The notes below the pieces were generated by a model. It was not told the origin of the DNA. It saw only the letters and a list, made by a program, of their open reading frames with translations, and did not search any database. Source: an uncultured Rothia sp. (GTDB lineage Bacteria > Actinomycetota > Actinomycetes > Actinomycetales > Micrococcaceae). Taken from it: a stretch of DNA of 7,634 nt. Of the stretch, positions 1-5,436 are shown piece by piece (positions within the stretch are counted from its first letter, which is position 1; every line of letters starts with the position of its first letter). The stretch is taken from NCBI RefSeq assembly GCF_937976295.1, contig NZ_CALJRY010000029.1:1-7634 (forward strand). The letters are read 5' to 3'. A program made the position numbers and the translations under genes.

Positions 1-12
1 CGCCCCTCCTCT

Positions 13-63
13 GTTTTATACCTCGTTTTACACCTCGCTCTAGGTGCCGGTTTTAGGTGCCGG
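13..63. repeat. Short direct repeats at the 3' end of the DUF4192 gene
   Basis: Two adjacent 12-bp units, GTTTTATACCTC (13-24) and GTTTTACACCTC (25-36), differ at one base. TAGGTGCCGG then occurs at 41-50 and again at 54-63, where the second copy covers the last codons and stop of the leftward gene. CACCT (31-35) and AGGTG (42-46) can also pair as a small hairpin. The arrangement looks like replication slippage at the gene end. A weak terminator for the leftward gene is possible, but no clear U-tract supports it. Confidence 0.4.
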
Positions 64-1954
64 GCTTATAGGGTTTCTGGGTTTGAGGTTTTCGGGGTTT
101 GAGGGTGCTGATGGGTCGGCGGTGTGTTCCGGGTTCGCCGCAGATGGTGTGTTTAATCCAGGCGGGTAGGTTGCCTGCGTTGAGGTGTACGTCGAGGATG
201 TTGAGGTCCTTTCCGAATGTGTGGCGGTGGGCTTCTTGGCGGAGTAGGCGGGCGTAGGTGCTGTAGCCCTTGTACCAGTTGGCCCAGGCTTGGATGTTGC
301 GTAGTGCGGCGTATTCTCCGTCGGTGCTGTGGGACGTGAGCAGGCTGGTGAGTAGTTCTAGTGCGTTGAGGCGTGCACAGTGGGGGCTGTCTAGTTTTCC
401 TTTGAGGGCTTTGAGGTAGTGGGTGTAGACGGCGTGGCGTTCGGTGAGGTATTCGCTGTTGGTGAGGTTTTCGTCGAGTCGTTGTTGGAGGTTTTCGAGT
501 TTGGTGTTGGCGTTGTGGTCGTTGGGGTGTTCGTCGAGGTATGGGATCAGGTTGCGGCTGATGGTGTTGAGTTCGGCGGCGCTGGCGAGGTCGGCGGGGG
601 TGAGGTTTTCGAGCGCCCAGCCGTTGAGGTTGGCGTGCTGGTTGCCGCGGTTCTGTTGACCGCTGCGGCTCTCTTGAATAGCGCGGTGAGTGCGGCGGAT
701 CCAGTCTTGCCATTGCACGCATTTTTCGGGCACGGCGCGCACGTGGCTCTGTCCGGTGCCAAGTGCGGTGCTGAACGCGTGGGTGAAGCTGGCGGGTATG
801 TAGGTTTTGCGGGTGATGCGGGTGCCGTAGTGGGGTGGTTCGAGCGGCGCGAGGTTGGGGCTGATGCTGGGGTATTCGCCTCCGAAGGCGTGGTAGGTGT
901 ATTGGGCGGAGTAGTGCAGGTAGGCGAGCGCTTTTTGGGCGTGGTTGAGTCCGTAGCCGGCGAGGTAGGTGAGCATTTCGGCGGTGATGGGGTTGAGGGC
1001 TGCCGGTGCGATGGAGGCGCGTAGGTGCCCGGCGACTTCGGCGGGGATGAGTTCGCGGAGCGCGTCACCGATCGTGGGTGCGTCAGCATCATCGATCTGG
1101 TGGGTGGTGAGCAGGTGCGCGGCGGCGTTGATGGCGGCGTCCCAGTAGCAGAGGTCGATTTGGGCTTGGCGGTAGATGGTTCGGATGCCTTTGCGGGCTT
1201 CTTCGTGGCGGGTGATGTGGGTGTGGTCCCAGAGTTCTACGGCGTTTTCCCAGTCGTGGCGGGTTTCGGGATTGGTGGTGGGGTCGGTGTCCCAGGGGCT
1301 GTGGGCGTAGTTGTGCTGGGCGGTGTCGGCGATGGTGTCGCCGTGGCGGGTGAGCCAGGTGTAGTAGCTGCTGTGGCGGATTTCTTCGATGGGTGCGAGG
1401 AGGGTGAGCGTCTGCTGTTCGGGGTTGAGCGCCCAGATGCTGGCGCCGCCTGCGTAGATGACGTCTTCGCAGCGTAGTTCGCTGACGATGCGCGGGTCGT
1501 GGAGCAGGTGCAGCCACGCGTTGATGGGGATCTGGGTGTCGACGTCCTGTTGGATTTCTTCGATGGCGGCGAGCTGTGTGGTGTTGGGGTGGAGTTGGCG
1601 TTGGCGTACGGTGTTGTCGCCGTCGATGATGATGGCGTAGAAGCGGGTGAGGGTTTCGCCGTTGTGGCGGGTGGGCAGTTTGGCGAAGGTTTCGTGTAGG
1701 AAGTCGGCGCGTTCGGTGTGGGTGCAGGGTTCGTCGGGTAGGTTGACGCGCAGGCTGGGGCCGAGGGTGGTGTCGGTTGCGGTGAGGATGATGAGTGAGT
1801 GGTCGGGCCAGTAGCCGTGCTGGTGGAGAGCGCAGCTGAGCACGTCGTATTCGTTGCGGATGGGCGGGGGCGTGTCGTAGCTGCCGTGGATGTGGTCGCT
1901 GTTGGGGGTATTGCCGTTGGAGATGTTGCCGTTGGAAATATTATTTGCGTTCAT
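53..1954 (-). CDS. DUF4192 domain-containing protein, enlarged form
   Basis: This is a 633-residue protein of unknown function. The N-terminal part (about residues 34-73) has the DUF4192 pattern: a GYWPDHSLIIL segment (47-57) followed by an R-V-N-L-P strand end (69-73). The C-terminal part (about 548-600) has the other family hallmark, an AWANWYKG stretch (556-563), then an Ala/Leu helix, then a G-x-x-P-x-W ending (594-599). As I recall, family members are usually about 350-400 residues, so the middle (roughly 230-540) looks expanded. The Cys-Cys-Pro motif common in the family is not visible near 160-180. The protein is rich in His (about 41), Asn, Thr and Gln and ends in a basic Lys/Pro tail. 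No signal peptide or membrane segment is evident, so it is probably cytosolic. The start ATG (1952-1954) has only a weak GAAGG ahead of it; the next in-frame Met is far inside the conserved part. It lies 207 bp downstream of the PAC2 gene on the same strand. The family assignment is fairly safe; the role is unknown. Confidence 0.8.
   Translation of the reverse strand: MNANNISNGNISNGNTPNSDHIHGSYDTPPPIRNEYDVLSCALHQHGYWPDHSLIILTATDTTLGPSLRVNLPDEPCTHTERADFLHETFAKLPTRHNGETLTRFYAIIIDGDNTVRQRQLHPNTTQLAAIEEIQQDVDTQIPINAWLHLLHDPRIVSELRCEDVIYAGGASIWALNPEQQTLTLLAPIEEIRHSSYYTWLTRHGDTIADTAQHNYAHSPWDTDPTTNPETRHDWENAVELWDHTHITRHEEARKGIRTIYRQAQIDLCYWDAAINAAAHLLTTHQIDDADAPTIGDALRELIPAEVAGHLRASIAPAALNPITAEMLTYLAGYGLNHAQKALAYLHYSAQYTYHAFGGEYPSISPNLAPLEPPHYGTRITRKTYIPASFTHAFSTALGTGQSHVRAVPEKCVQWQDWIRRTHRAIQESRSGQQNRGNQHANLNGWALENLTPADLASAAELNTISRNLIPYLDEHPNDHNANTKLENLQQRLDENLTNSEYLTERHAVYTHYLKALKGKLDSPHCARLNALELLTSLLTSHSTDGEYAALRNIQAWANWYKGYSTYARLLRQEAHRHTFGKDLNILDVHLNAGNLPAWIKHTICGEPGTHRRPISTLKPRKPQTQKPYKPGT
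1901..1945 (-). repeat. Three imperfect 15-bp tandem repeats in the DUF4192 N-terminus
   Basis: The units are GTTGGGGGTATTGCC (1901-1915), GTTGGAGATGTTGCC (1916-1930) and GTTGGAAATATTATT (1931-1945), read on the plus strand. On the coding strand they give the Asn/Ser/Gly-rich stretch NNISNGNISNGNTPN near the start of the protein. The unit is a multiple of three, so changes in copy number would keep the frame. The stretch precedes the conserved domain and is probably disordered. Confidence 0.6.
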
Positions 1955-1997
1955 GCCTTCACGGTGGCATGGTTTGTGCGGGGCGCGGGGTTAAACA

Positions 1998-2050
1998 AAT
2001 AAATCTGTGGATACTTCGGTTCATGTATCCGAAGGTTCCACAGATTTATT
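1998..2050 (-). terminator. Large inverted repeat between the PAC2 and DUF4192 genes; candidate terminator
   Basis: The arms at 1998-2019 and 2029-2050 are 22 nt each and match at 20 positions, around a 9-nt loop. The outer 14 bp of each arm (AATAAATCTGTGGA and its complement) match perfectly. Read leftward, the 3' arm ends in a U-rich stretch (ATTTATTTGTTTAA) about 110 nt after the PAC2 stop. The 5' side is A-rich, so a bidirectional intrinsic terminator is plausible. The arms also contain DnaA-box-like sequences, GTATCCACA (minus strand, 2006-2014) and GGTTCCACA (plus strand, 2034-2042), so a protein-binding site is an alternative. The repeat is seen directly; its role is inferred. Confidence 0.5.
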
Positions 2051-2076
2051 CGTATTGTTCGTTTGTTCGGTGGGGT

Positions 2077-2085
2077 TTGTCCACA
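2077..2085 (+). promoter_or_regulatory. DnaA-box-like sequence
   Basis: TTGTCCACA equals the DnaA-box consensus described for Streptomyces and related high-GC actinobacteria. It lies 27 nt to the right of the large inverted repeat, whose arms hold two looser relatives of the same motif. A single 9-mer can occur by chance, so binding is only a possibility. Confidence 0.3.
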
Positions 2086-2161
2086 GCGGCGCGGGGTGGC
2101 GCGTCATAATCTGTCACGCACTACCCGACGGGCAACTCTCCACTCCCCTCCTGCGCGCGCC

Positions 2162-3067
2162 TTATTGTTCGTCGAGGAACCGTTCGAAGAGCGCACCAAT
2201 CTCGTCGCGGCTGGGCACGTTGTGCGCGTCGCGTCGTGAGAGGGGAACCGCAATGTCGGAGGAGCGGAAGTTCTCGTCGTAGTTCTCCTCCATGGTCGTA
2301 ATCATGCGACCGATTTCGGGGTTCTGCTTGACCTGGTCGTTAATCTGGCTGTGCACGTGGCGTGCGGCGTCGCGCAGGTTCTCGGTGGGTAGGGAGAGGT
2401 GCGCGGCCATACCCACGTGTTCGAGGGCGGTGAGGGTGCCCTGCGGCAGGTCCGCCTCCGAAATGTACTGGGGAATGTTCACGCCGAAGCCGACGGTGTC
2501 GATTCCGTTTTCGGTGAAGAGCACTTCCAGCAGGTTGGTGACGGTCGCGTGCACGTCCGCGCTGGGCTTCCACGGGGAGATGCCGCGAATCAGGTCCTTG
2601 CGGGAGCCGTGCGCGGTAACCGGGAAGGGGCGGGTGTGCGGCACCGGCATGGGGAATGCGGAGACCAGCACGACCAGGGAGGGCTTGACCCGCTGGGCGA
2701 TGGTCAGCACGGCCTTTTCGAAGCGTTGCCACTGCAGGTCCGGTTCGGCGCCGGTGAGCAGCAGGAACGGCTTGTCGAGGCTGTCTTCTACGGCGTAGAG
2801 CTTCAGCTGCGGGTATTGCGGCTTTTCGAAGTGGTCTTTTTCGTAGCGGATGTAGGGGCGGCGAGCACGGTAGTTGTGCAGTTGGTCGCTGTCGAACTCG
2901 ACGATTTCAATATTTTTGAGTTCGCTGAGTAGCACCTGTCCGAGCTGACCTGCGGTGGAGCCTGCGTCTTGCGGGCTGGAGAGGGCGATGATGAGGGTTA
3001 GCCCGTGCATTCTGGGGTCGTCCAATATTTTGGTGTTGGCTAAGTAGAGGTCTTCGGGGTTGAGCAT
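2162..3067 (-). CDS. PAC2 family (proteasome assembly chaperone 2-like) protein
   Basis: This 301-residue protein fits the length of actinobacterial PAC2 proteins (Pfam PAC2). Recognisable blocks, in order, are a Q-D-A-G-S-T-A turn after the first strand (33-39), YRARRPYIRY (66-75), LLLTGAEPDLQWQRF (102-116), the highly typical VPHTRPFPVT (142-151), and a V-N-I-P-Q-Y-I segment (196-202) where relatives have VPHY(V/I). The C-terminus (about 229-265 and 283-301) is charged and helical. The fold is related to eukaryotic proteasome-assembly chaperones, but the role of the bacterial members is not established, and no proteasome gene lies in this window. It looks cytosolic. The start at 3067 is supported by GAGGAGG four bases upstream. 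A candidate promoter lies at 3190-3217. The DUF4192 gene follows on the same strand after 207 bp and an inverted repeat, so the two may or may not be co-transcribed. Confidence 0.88.
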   Translation of the reverse strand: MLNPEDLYLANTKILDDPRMHGLTLIIALSSPQDAGSTAGQLGQVLLSELKNIEIVEFDSDQLHNYRARRPYIRYEKDHFEKPQYPQLKLYAVEDSLDKPFLLLTGAEPDLQWQRFEKAVLTIAQRVKPSLVVLVSAFPMPVPHTRPFPVTAHGSRKDLIRGISPWKPSADVHATVTNLLEVLFTENGIDTVGFGVNIPQYISEADLPQGTLTALEHVGMAAHLSLPTENLRDAARHVHSQINDQVKQNPEIGRMITTMEENYDENFRSSDIAVPLSRRDAHNVPSRDEIGALFERFLDEQ

Positions 3068-3189
3068 TGCGCCTCCTCACTTCTGTCTGGTTCGCGCCGT
3101 GTTCGGGTGGGCTTCGTGTTTTCTGCCGGCACCCGAGGTGTTGGGGCGAAGGGGCGTCTTCTGTTATCTGACGCTTTCCGTAGTCTTTC

Positions 3190-3217
3190 ATTTTATGCCA
3201 CTACTGGCCTGTCTCGA
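3190..3217 (-). promoter_or_regulatory. Candidate promoter of the PAC2 gene with overlapping palindrome
   Basis: Read leftward, TCGAGA (3212-3217; 4 of 6 to TTGACA) is followed after 16 bp by TAAAAT (3190-3195; 5 of 6 to TATAAT). This predicts a transcript start near 3183 and a leader of about 115 nt. The perfect inverted repeat CTGTCTCGACAG (3209-3220) covers the -35 box, so a repressor could act here. This is inference from motif matching only. Confidence 0.35.
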
Positions 3218-3272
3218 CAGTGTGCGGGCTTTTCTCGCAGTAGGTGAACGTGTTTAGTCTCTCGTCGACGTT

Positions 3273-3290
3273 CTTATTGCGCTTATTGCG
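3273..3290. repeat. 9-bp tandem direct repeat CTTATTGCG x2
   Basis: CTTATTGCG occurs at 3273-3281 and again immediately at 3282-3290. It lies in the middle of the divergent region, upstream of both candidate promoters. It could be a regulator's direct-repeat site or a chance duplication. Confidence 0.4.
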
Positions 3291-3350
3291 CCGCAGCTCG
3301 GCTTCTTGCGCGTTTTTTGCTCTGCCAACGGTGCGGGGTGAGAGCTGAAC

Positions 3351-3380
3351 CTCACACCCTCCTGCATATCCGTGTAGAGT
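3351..3380 (+). promoter_or_regulatory. Weak candidate promoter of pepA
   Basis: CTCACA (3351-3356; 4 of 6 to TTGACA) and TAGAGT (3375-3380; 4 of 6 to TATAAT, keeping the key first T, A and last T) are separated by 18 bp. If used, the pepA leader would be about 120 nt. The match is poor and other positions are possible. Confidence 0.22.
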
Positions 3381-3392
3381 AGAAGCAGTAGT

Positions 3393-3467
3393 CCGCGCGG
3401 CTTTGCGCGGCGGTATTCATCCTCACTCTTCGAGGGCCTACAGTTGAGTTTTTCGGGCGCGAGGATG
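3393..3467 (+). promoter_or_regulatory. Potentially structured pepA 5' leader (two hairpins)
   Basis: CCGCGC (3393-3398) and GCGCGG (3405-3410) form a tight stem around a 6-nt loop. CATCCTC (3418-3424) pairs perfectly with GAGGATG (3461-3467) across a 36-nt interior. The second pairing would bury the ATG of the short upstream ORF (3465) and its GAGG. I recognise no known riboswitch class here. The pairings are seen directly; any regulatory role is a guess. Confidence 0.35.
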
Positions 3468-3506
3468 TGCCCTGACTATTTTGAGAAGACACACGCAAAG
3501 GAGTAA
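3465..3506 (+). CDS. Possible 13-codon leader peptide upstream of pepA
   Basis: An ATG at 3465 opens a short frame encoding MCPDYFEKTHAKE. Its TAA (3504-3506) ends two bases before the pepA ATG, so the pepA ribosome-binding site lies inside its last codons. This geometry would allow translational coupling. Against it, the only ribosome-binding-like sequence (GAGG) directly abuts the ATG, and a frame this short arises easily by chance. The single Cys at codon 2 recalls the cysteine-containing leader peptides known in mycobacteria, but there is no Cys run. Confidence 0.22.
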   Translation: MCPDYFEKTHAKE

Positions 3507-3508
3507 CG

Positions 3509-5005
3509 ATGTCTCTGTCTCTGTCTATTCACAGCACCGACCTTGAAGCGCTCGAAGCTGACGTTCTGGTTCTGGGCGTTTTGAAGGGTTCGGACGGTGC
3601 GTACCTGGCGCCGAGCTCCCTGTCTGAGGACTCTGTTGAGGGTATTAACGAGCTGCTGGAGGCGCTGGGCGCCTCGGGCGCACCCGATCAGCTGTTGCGC
3701 CTGCCCGGCCTTGAGGACACCGGCGCCGGCATTGTTGCGCTGGCGGGTCTGGGTTCTGATACCGCTGAGGGTCAGGAGCGTCTGGACGCTCTGCGTTACG
3801 CTGCCGGTTCTGCGGCTCGTCAGCTGGTTGGTTCCGCTGAGGAGATTGCTTTCGATTTCGGTGTTTCTTCGGTTGAGGAAATTGAGGCTATTGCTCACGG
3901 CGCTGTGCTGGGTAACTTCGTTGAGGAGGGCCTGCGTTTCAAGACGAAGGATTCGGTCCAGGAAGAGATCGATTCCATTCTGATTGTTTCTTCGATTGAT
4001 CAGGAAGAGGCTGAAGAGGCTCTGGTGCACGGCCTGGTTCTGGGTGAGACCGCTAAGGACGCTCGCCGACTGGTGAACCTGCCCCCGTCGCACCTGTACC
4101 CGGAGACTTTCGCAGAGTTCGCTGCTGAGGTCGCTGAGGATTACTCGAACATTGAGATTGAGCTGTTCCACCACGACCGCCTGGCTGAGGAGGGCTTCGG
4201 CGGCATTTCCGGTGTTGGTCAGGGTTCGCCCCGCAAGCCGGTTCTTGCCGTTGTGAAGTACACCCCGGAGAACCCGAAGGCTCACGTTGCGCTGGTTGGT
4301 AAGGGCATCACCTTCGATACCGGCGGTAACTCGCTGAAGCCTGCCGCTTCGATGATGACCATGAAGTGCGATATGGCGGGTGCCGCTGCCGTGCTGAACG
4401 CTGTAGTTGCTTCTGCTGAGCTGGATGTTCCGGTTGCTGTGACCGGTTACCTGTGCCTGGCTGAGAACATGCCCGGCGGTCACGCTCTGCGCCCGGAGGA
4501 CATTATCACCATGCGTGATGGCCGTACCGTTGAGGTGCTGAACACTGACGCTGAGGGCCGCCTGGTCATGGCTGATGGTATCGCTCTGGCTTCTGAGTCG
4601 AACCCGGACGTCATCCTGGATATCGCTACCCTGACCGGTGCCGCTATGGCTGCTCTGGGTCTGCGCACTGCTGCTCTGCTCGGTGACGAGGAGATTCGCG
4701 ACCGCGTGATTGCAGCCGGTGCCGCTGCGGGTGAGTCGTACTGGCCGATGCCGCTGGAGTCCTACCTGCGTAAGAGCCTGGAGTCCCCCGTTGCTGATCT
4801 GAAGAACATTGGTTCCCGCTACGGTGGCGCGCTGACTGCGGGCCTGTTCCTGAAGGAGTTCGTGGGCGAGGGCATTCCCTGGGCTCACCTGGATATTGCG
4901 GGCCCCGCGTTCAACGAGGAGGCACCCTACGGCTTCACCCCGAAGGAGGGTACCGGCTTCGGTACCGCTACCCTGGTGAACTTCATCCAGTCCTACGCTA
5001 AGTAA
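3509..5005 (+). CDS. pepA: Leucyl aminopeptidase (M17 family, PepA-like)
   Basis: This 498-residue, probably cytosolic, two-metal aminopeptidase should release N-terminal residues (Leu preferred) from peptides during protein and peptide turnover. The N-terminal half (1-170) is the variable M17 domain; the C-terminal half is the catalytic peptidase. The metal ligands correspond to those of E. coli PepA with a constant offset of five: K265, D270, D288, D347 and E349. The catalytic K277 and R351 are present, and the family signature NTDAEGRL spans 345-352. M17 enzymes usually form hexamers. The ATG at 3509 has AAAGGAG (3497-3503) five bases upstream. The gene is followed by a strong hairpin at 5065-5104, so it is probably monocistronic. 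Codon use is strongly biased (GCT, GTT, CTG), and TTA, CTA and TCA are absent through at least position 4888, suggesting high expression. E. coli PepA also binds DNA; nothing here shows whether this one does. Confidence 0.96.
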   Translation: MSLSLSIHSTDLEALEADVLVLGVLKGSDGAYLAPSSLSEDSVEGINELLEALGASGAPDQLLRLPGLEDTGAGIVALAGLGSDTAEGQERLDALRYAAGSAARQLVGSAEEIAFDFGVSSVEEIEAIAHGAVLGNFVEEGLRFKTKDSVQEEIDSILIVSSIDQEEAEEALVHGLVLGETAKDARRLVNLPPSHLYPETFAEFAAEVAEDYSNIEIELFHHDRLAEEGFGGISGVGQGSPRKPVLAVVKYTPENPKAHVALVGKGITFDTGGNSLKPAASMMTMKCDMAGAAAVLNAVVASAELDVPVAVTGYLCLAENMPGGHALRPEDIITMRDGRTVEVLNTDAEGRLVMADGIALASESNPDVILDIATLTGAAMAALGLRTAALLGDEEIRDRVIAAGAAAGESYWPMPLESYLRKSLESPVADLKNIGSRYGGALTAGLFLKEFVGEGIPWAHLDIAGPAFNEEAPYGFTPKEGTGFGTATLVNFIQSYAK

Positions 5006-5064
5006 TCTGCTTCGCTGGGTGCGCGTCCTAACTGGTGCGTAGCCGTTCAGTATAGAGCTGATTT

Positions 5065-5104
5065 GAGGAGGGCTTTTCGGTATTTCTACCGGGAAGCCCT
5101 CCTC
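5065..5104 (+). terminator. Strong hairpin terminator after pepA
   Basis: The arms 5065-5082 and 5087-5104 form an 18-bp stem: an 11-bp perfect base (GAGGAGGGCTT with AAGCCCTCCTC), two G-U pairs, then CGGTA with TACCG, closed by a 4-nt TTTC loop. It starts 60 bp after the pepA stop. A weak pyrimidine-rich stretch follows rather than a clean T-run, as is common for actinobacterial terminators. It separates pepA from lpdA. Confidence 0.8.
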
Positions 5105-5366
5105 CGCGTCTTTCCTCTGCGTCTTTTCTTGGATGCATTCTGTGCGACCGCTGTGGTGGTCCTGTCACCGCGCTGTTCTATGACGAGCCTCTTTTCTTGA
5201 GTGATGAAAAATTTGCGCTGTTTGGGCGATTAATCGGCTAAAACCGCCCTGAGTGAACTTAAACGACCGCCAACGGGGGTATTGTTGTATTAAGTGTTTT
5301 TCTGCGTACGCGGAGGGGCGCGCGATTTTTTGTGAGTCGCGGGCCTTTCGCGCATGCTGAGAAACC

Positions 5367-5382
5367 TACCAATAAATTGGTA
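5367..5382. promoter_or_regulatory. 16-bp palindrome in the lpdA leader; candidate operator or hairpin
   Basis: TACCAATAAATTGGTA has perfect 7-bp arms around a 2-bp AA spacer. It sits 54 bp before the lpdA start in otherwise non-palindromic sequence. The tiny spacer suits a dimeric repressor site better than an RNA hairpin. I cannot name the regulator. Confidence 0.4.
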
Positions 5383-5436
5383 AAGAACTCATTGCAGGGG
5401 TCTTTAGCCCCCACAACTATGCAAGGGAGCAATATC

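Larger units (their letters stand above)
3068..3508. other. Divergent intergenic region between the PAC2 gene and pepA
   Basis: These 441 bp lie between two genes that point away from each other, so they should hold both promoters. I see a candidate leftward promoter (3190-3217) with a palindrome over its -35 box; a small hairpin (TGCGGG at 3223-3228 with CTCGCA at 3234-3239, one G-U pair); a 9-bp tandem repeat (3273-3290); a weak candidate rightward promoter (3351-3380); and a structured pepA leader with a short upstream ORF. No longer protein-coding gene or RNA gene of a known family is recognisable. Confidence 0.6.
5006..5436 (+). other. Intergenic region and leader between pepA and lpdA
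   Basis: After the pepA stop comes the terminator hairpin (5065-5104), then a T- and C-rich stretch to about 5200. GGGCG (5224-5228) and CGCCC (5245-5249) could form a stem with a 16-nt loop. The following stretch to about 5300 is less GC-rich and is the likely place for the lpdA promoter, but I could not find a convincing -35/-10 pair. The leader from about 5332 is open in frame with lpdA, and holds a 16-bp palindrome (5367-5382) and a small GGGG/CCCC hairpin (5397-5400 with 5408-5411). No separate gene is supported. Confidence 0.5.

Noticed and set aside
419..1024. A 201-codon plus-strand open frame opposite the DUF4192 gene, and similar ones at 1025-1477 and 1799-2002
   Set aside because: Their translations are Gly/Val-rich low-complexity text produced by the G+T-rich antisense strand. 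The opposite frame has recognisable DUF4192 motifs at both ends.
3273..3290. The tandem repeat as a CRISPR or other array
   Set aside because: There are only two 9-bp units with no spacer and no associated genes.
3476..4888. A 470-codon minus-strand open frame across pepA
   Set aside because: It is codon-aligned with pepA and open only because pepA lacks TTA, CTA and TCA codons. Its translation is Gln/Asn/Leu/Ser-rich without any family motif, while pepA has every catalytic residue.
5197..5312. Possible lpdA promoter elements (TTGAGT at 5197, TTGCGC at 5213, TATTGT at 5280, TATTAA at 5288)
   Set aside because: No pair has both acceptable matches and a 16-18 bp spacer, so I do not annotate a promoter.
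5332..5436. GTG 5332 as the true start of lpdA, giving a 35-residue N-terminal extension
   Set aside because: The ribosome-binding-like GGAGGGG is 13 bases away, the extension has no family counterpart, and GTG 5437 has a well-spaced AAGGGAG and the normal family N-terminus.
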